NCBI GenBank assembly: GCA_025174535.1
Contig: JALBUN010000001.1
Coordinates: forward strand, 2,356,001 to 2,420,000
DNA: 64,000 nt
From: Cantharellus purpuraceus
Lineage: Eukaryota > Basidiomycota > Agaricomycetes > Cantharellales > Hydnaceae
Reading direction: 5' to 3'
Made by a program: the position numbers and the translations under genes. Within the stretch, counting starts at the first letter, position 1. Each line of letters opens with the position of its first letter. A model generated the notes under the pieces. The model did not search any database. It was not told the origin of the DNA and was given only the letters and a program-made list of their open reading frames with translations. This document shows, piece after piece, positions 63,178 through 64,000 of the stretch.

Positions 63178-64000
63178 ATGAATGTTCCTTCGACTGGAGT
63201 ATCATCCTCAGGCTTCAATACGTATCGATCATCAAATCGACAAGGGCAAGGATACCGTACTAACACTCCCCGCTTAAATACCGCAGCCTCTACTGCTCGT
63301 CCAAATACTGCTCGTCCTCAGACCGGCGCATCAGTCAATGCTGGTCGTCGAGAAGCAGGTTATGTTGTAGCTGTCATTGAAGGGCGCGGTGAATATCTAT
63401 CCTTATCAGCCGCTGCATCATCCTTTTATATCTAATTTCTCTTCAATAACACACCTGTTCCAAACTTTATTTGACATGCCTCTTCAGGAATCAGCCGTGA
63501 AATTGGTATTGCTGCTTTAGATAAAGATACAGGGAAGACAGTTCTTATCCAGGTATTCTATTGGCTGGGTAAGCCATCGTAGCACTAACGCAGGTGACTG
63601 GCAGGTGGCTGACTGCCAGACATATGTCAAGACAATTCATCATCTCCACCTCCACACTCCAGAACTTATCCTCATCCCTGACACATTTCTCCCTTCTGCC
63701 TCCTCTTCAAAGTCTCGAAATAACACTTCTAATACTATTCTCATCGACTGCCTGCAGGAAGAGTTCTCGGGAGTGCCAATGCACCCAGTCCTGAGAAAAT
63801 ACTGGAGTGAGACCGCAGGTGGGTGTGATGTAGGTAGAGAAATACGAGTGATGACTGCTTCTAGGTCTCGATTTCATCACTCAACTGTGTGTCGATGATG
63901 AAGATCGCCCTGCGATCCTTGTGTCTGTCTCCAACAAGTGAGAGACCGAAACTGAATCTTCAGCAATTGCTTCTCCATTTGATGCACTTTCAGATACTAT
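63178..64000 (+). CDS. msh4: Meiotic MutS homologue Msh4 (5' part, cut by window end)
   Basis: A Ser/Thr/Arg-rich N-terminal tail (start at 63178, or in frame at 63118) leads to GYVVAVIEGRG, and after a 5' intron ISREIGIAALDKDTGKTVLIQ, then VADCQTYVKTIHHLHLHTPELILIPDTF and later CLQEEFSGVPMHPVLRKYW and, after another intron, LDFITQLCVDDEDRPAILVSVSNK. This is the MutS domain II / connector region in the form of Msh4, with the SREIG and ADCQTYVKT-type motifs. Msh4 acts with Msh5 to stabilise crossover intermediates in meiosis. The ATPase part lies beyond the window. Confidence 0.85.

Overview
This window is fungal nuclear DNA, most likely from a mushroom-forming basidiomycete (Agaricomycete). 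The genes carry many short introns of about 50-60 nt, several genes have very small exons, the mobile DNA includes a KDZ-type transposase (a family abundant in Agaricomycetes) and chromodomain Ty3/gypsy elements, and the gene set is that of an ordinary eukaryotic nuclear chromosome. No tRNA, rRNA or CRISPR array was seen.

Layout. About 1-31,000 is a nest of mobile elements with almost no host genes. From about 32,400 to the end the DNA is gene-dense and compact. The repeat part holds: a broken gypsy integrase with a large inverted repeat (1-2,820); a 13.6-kb block (3,843-17,422) bounded by near-identical 565-bp direct repeats and by a 5-bp target duplication (catag), whose empty site is preserved in a second copy of the target repeat near 23,315; a gypsy pol relic cut by an inverted copy of the same 565-bp repeat (17,701-19,560); a gypsy gag relic (19,610-20,630); an unresolved minus-strand stretch (20,700-22,470); and a KDZ transposase pseudogene (30,924 down to 25,058) split by a 3.46-kb insertion with a 5-bp duplication (ttgag).

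The 13.6-kb block is the most unusual object. Its own AT-rich cargo encodes a DDE transposase with a frameshifted C-terminal chromodomain, a coiled-coil/Ser-Asp-repeat protein, a divergent 216-residue protein, a tail-anchored membrane protein and several very small ORFs. It was later hit by a young gypsy element (5,213-10,799) with 303-bp LTRs that I read as identical, which split the coiled-coil gene, and by a 783-bp inverted-repeat element containing an LTR piece (11,907-12,689). The young gypsy has most of gag deleted and pol broken, so it probably moved with proteins supplied in trans. It also carries an extra ORF after pol. A recognisable homologue of that ORF lies at the same place in a different gypsy family (23,836-24,270, and a decayed copy at about 27,908), which suggests a conserved but unnamed third retroelement gene.

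The gene-dense part encodes, in order: a hypothetical protein (-), the HSP90 co-chaperone p23/Wos2 (-), a nitronate monooxygenase (+), a C2H2 zinc-finger protein (+), the Fe-S assembly protein Nfu1 (-), mitochondrial phosphatidylserine decarboxylase (-), Mediator subunit Med21 (+), cullin-4 (-), an Arf-like GTPase (+, N-terminus unresolved), the U3 snoRNP protein Utp13 (+), a ChaC-type gamma-glutamylcyclotransferase (+), a CNNM/Mam3-like membrane protein (-), Rtf2 (+), a heterotrimeric G-protein alpha subunit (-), a branched-chain 2-oxoacid dehydrogenase E2 (+), and the 5' part of the meiotic MutS homologue Msh4 (+, cut by the window end). These are ordinary core genes. Exon limits were placed by eye from splice signals, reading phase and family conservation.
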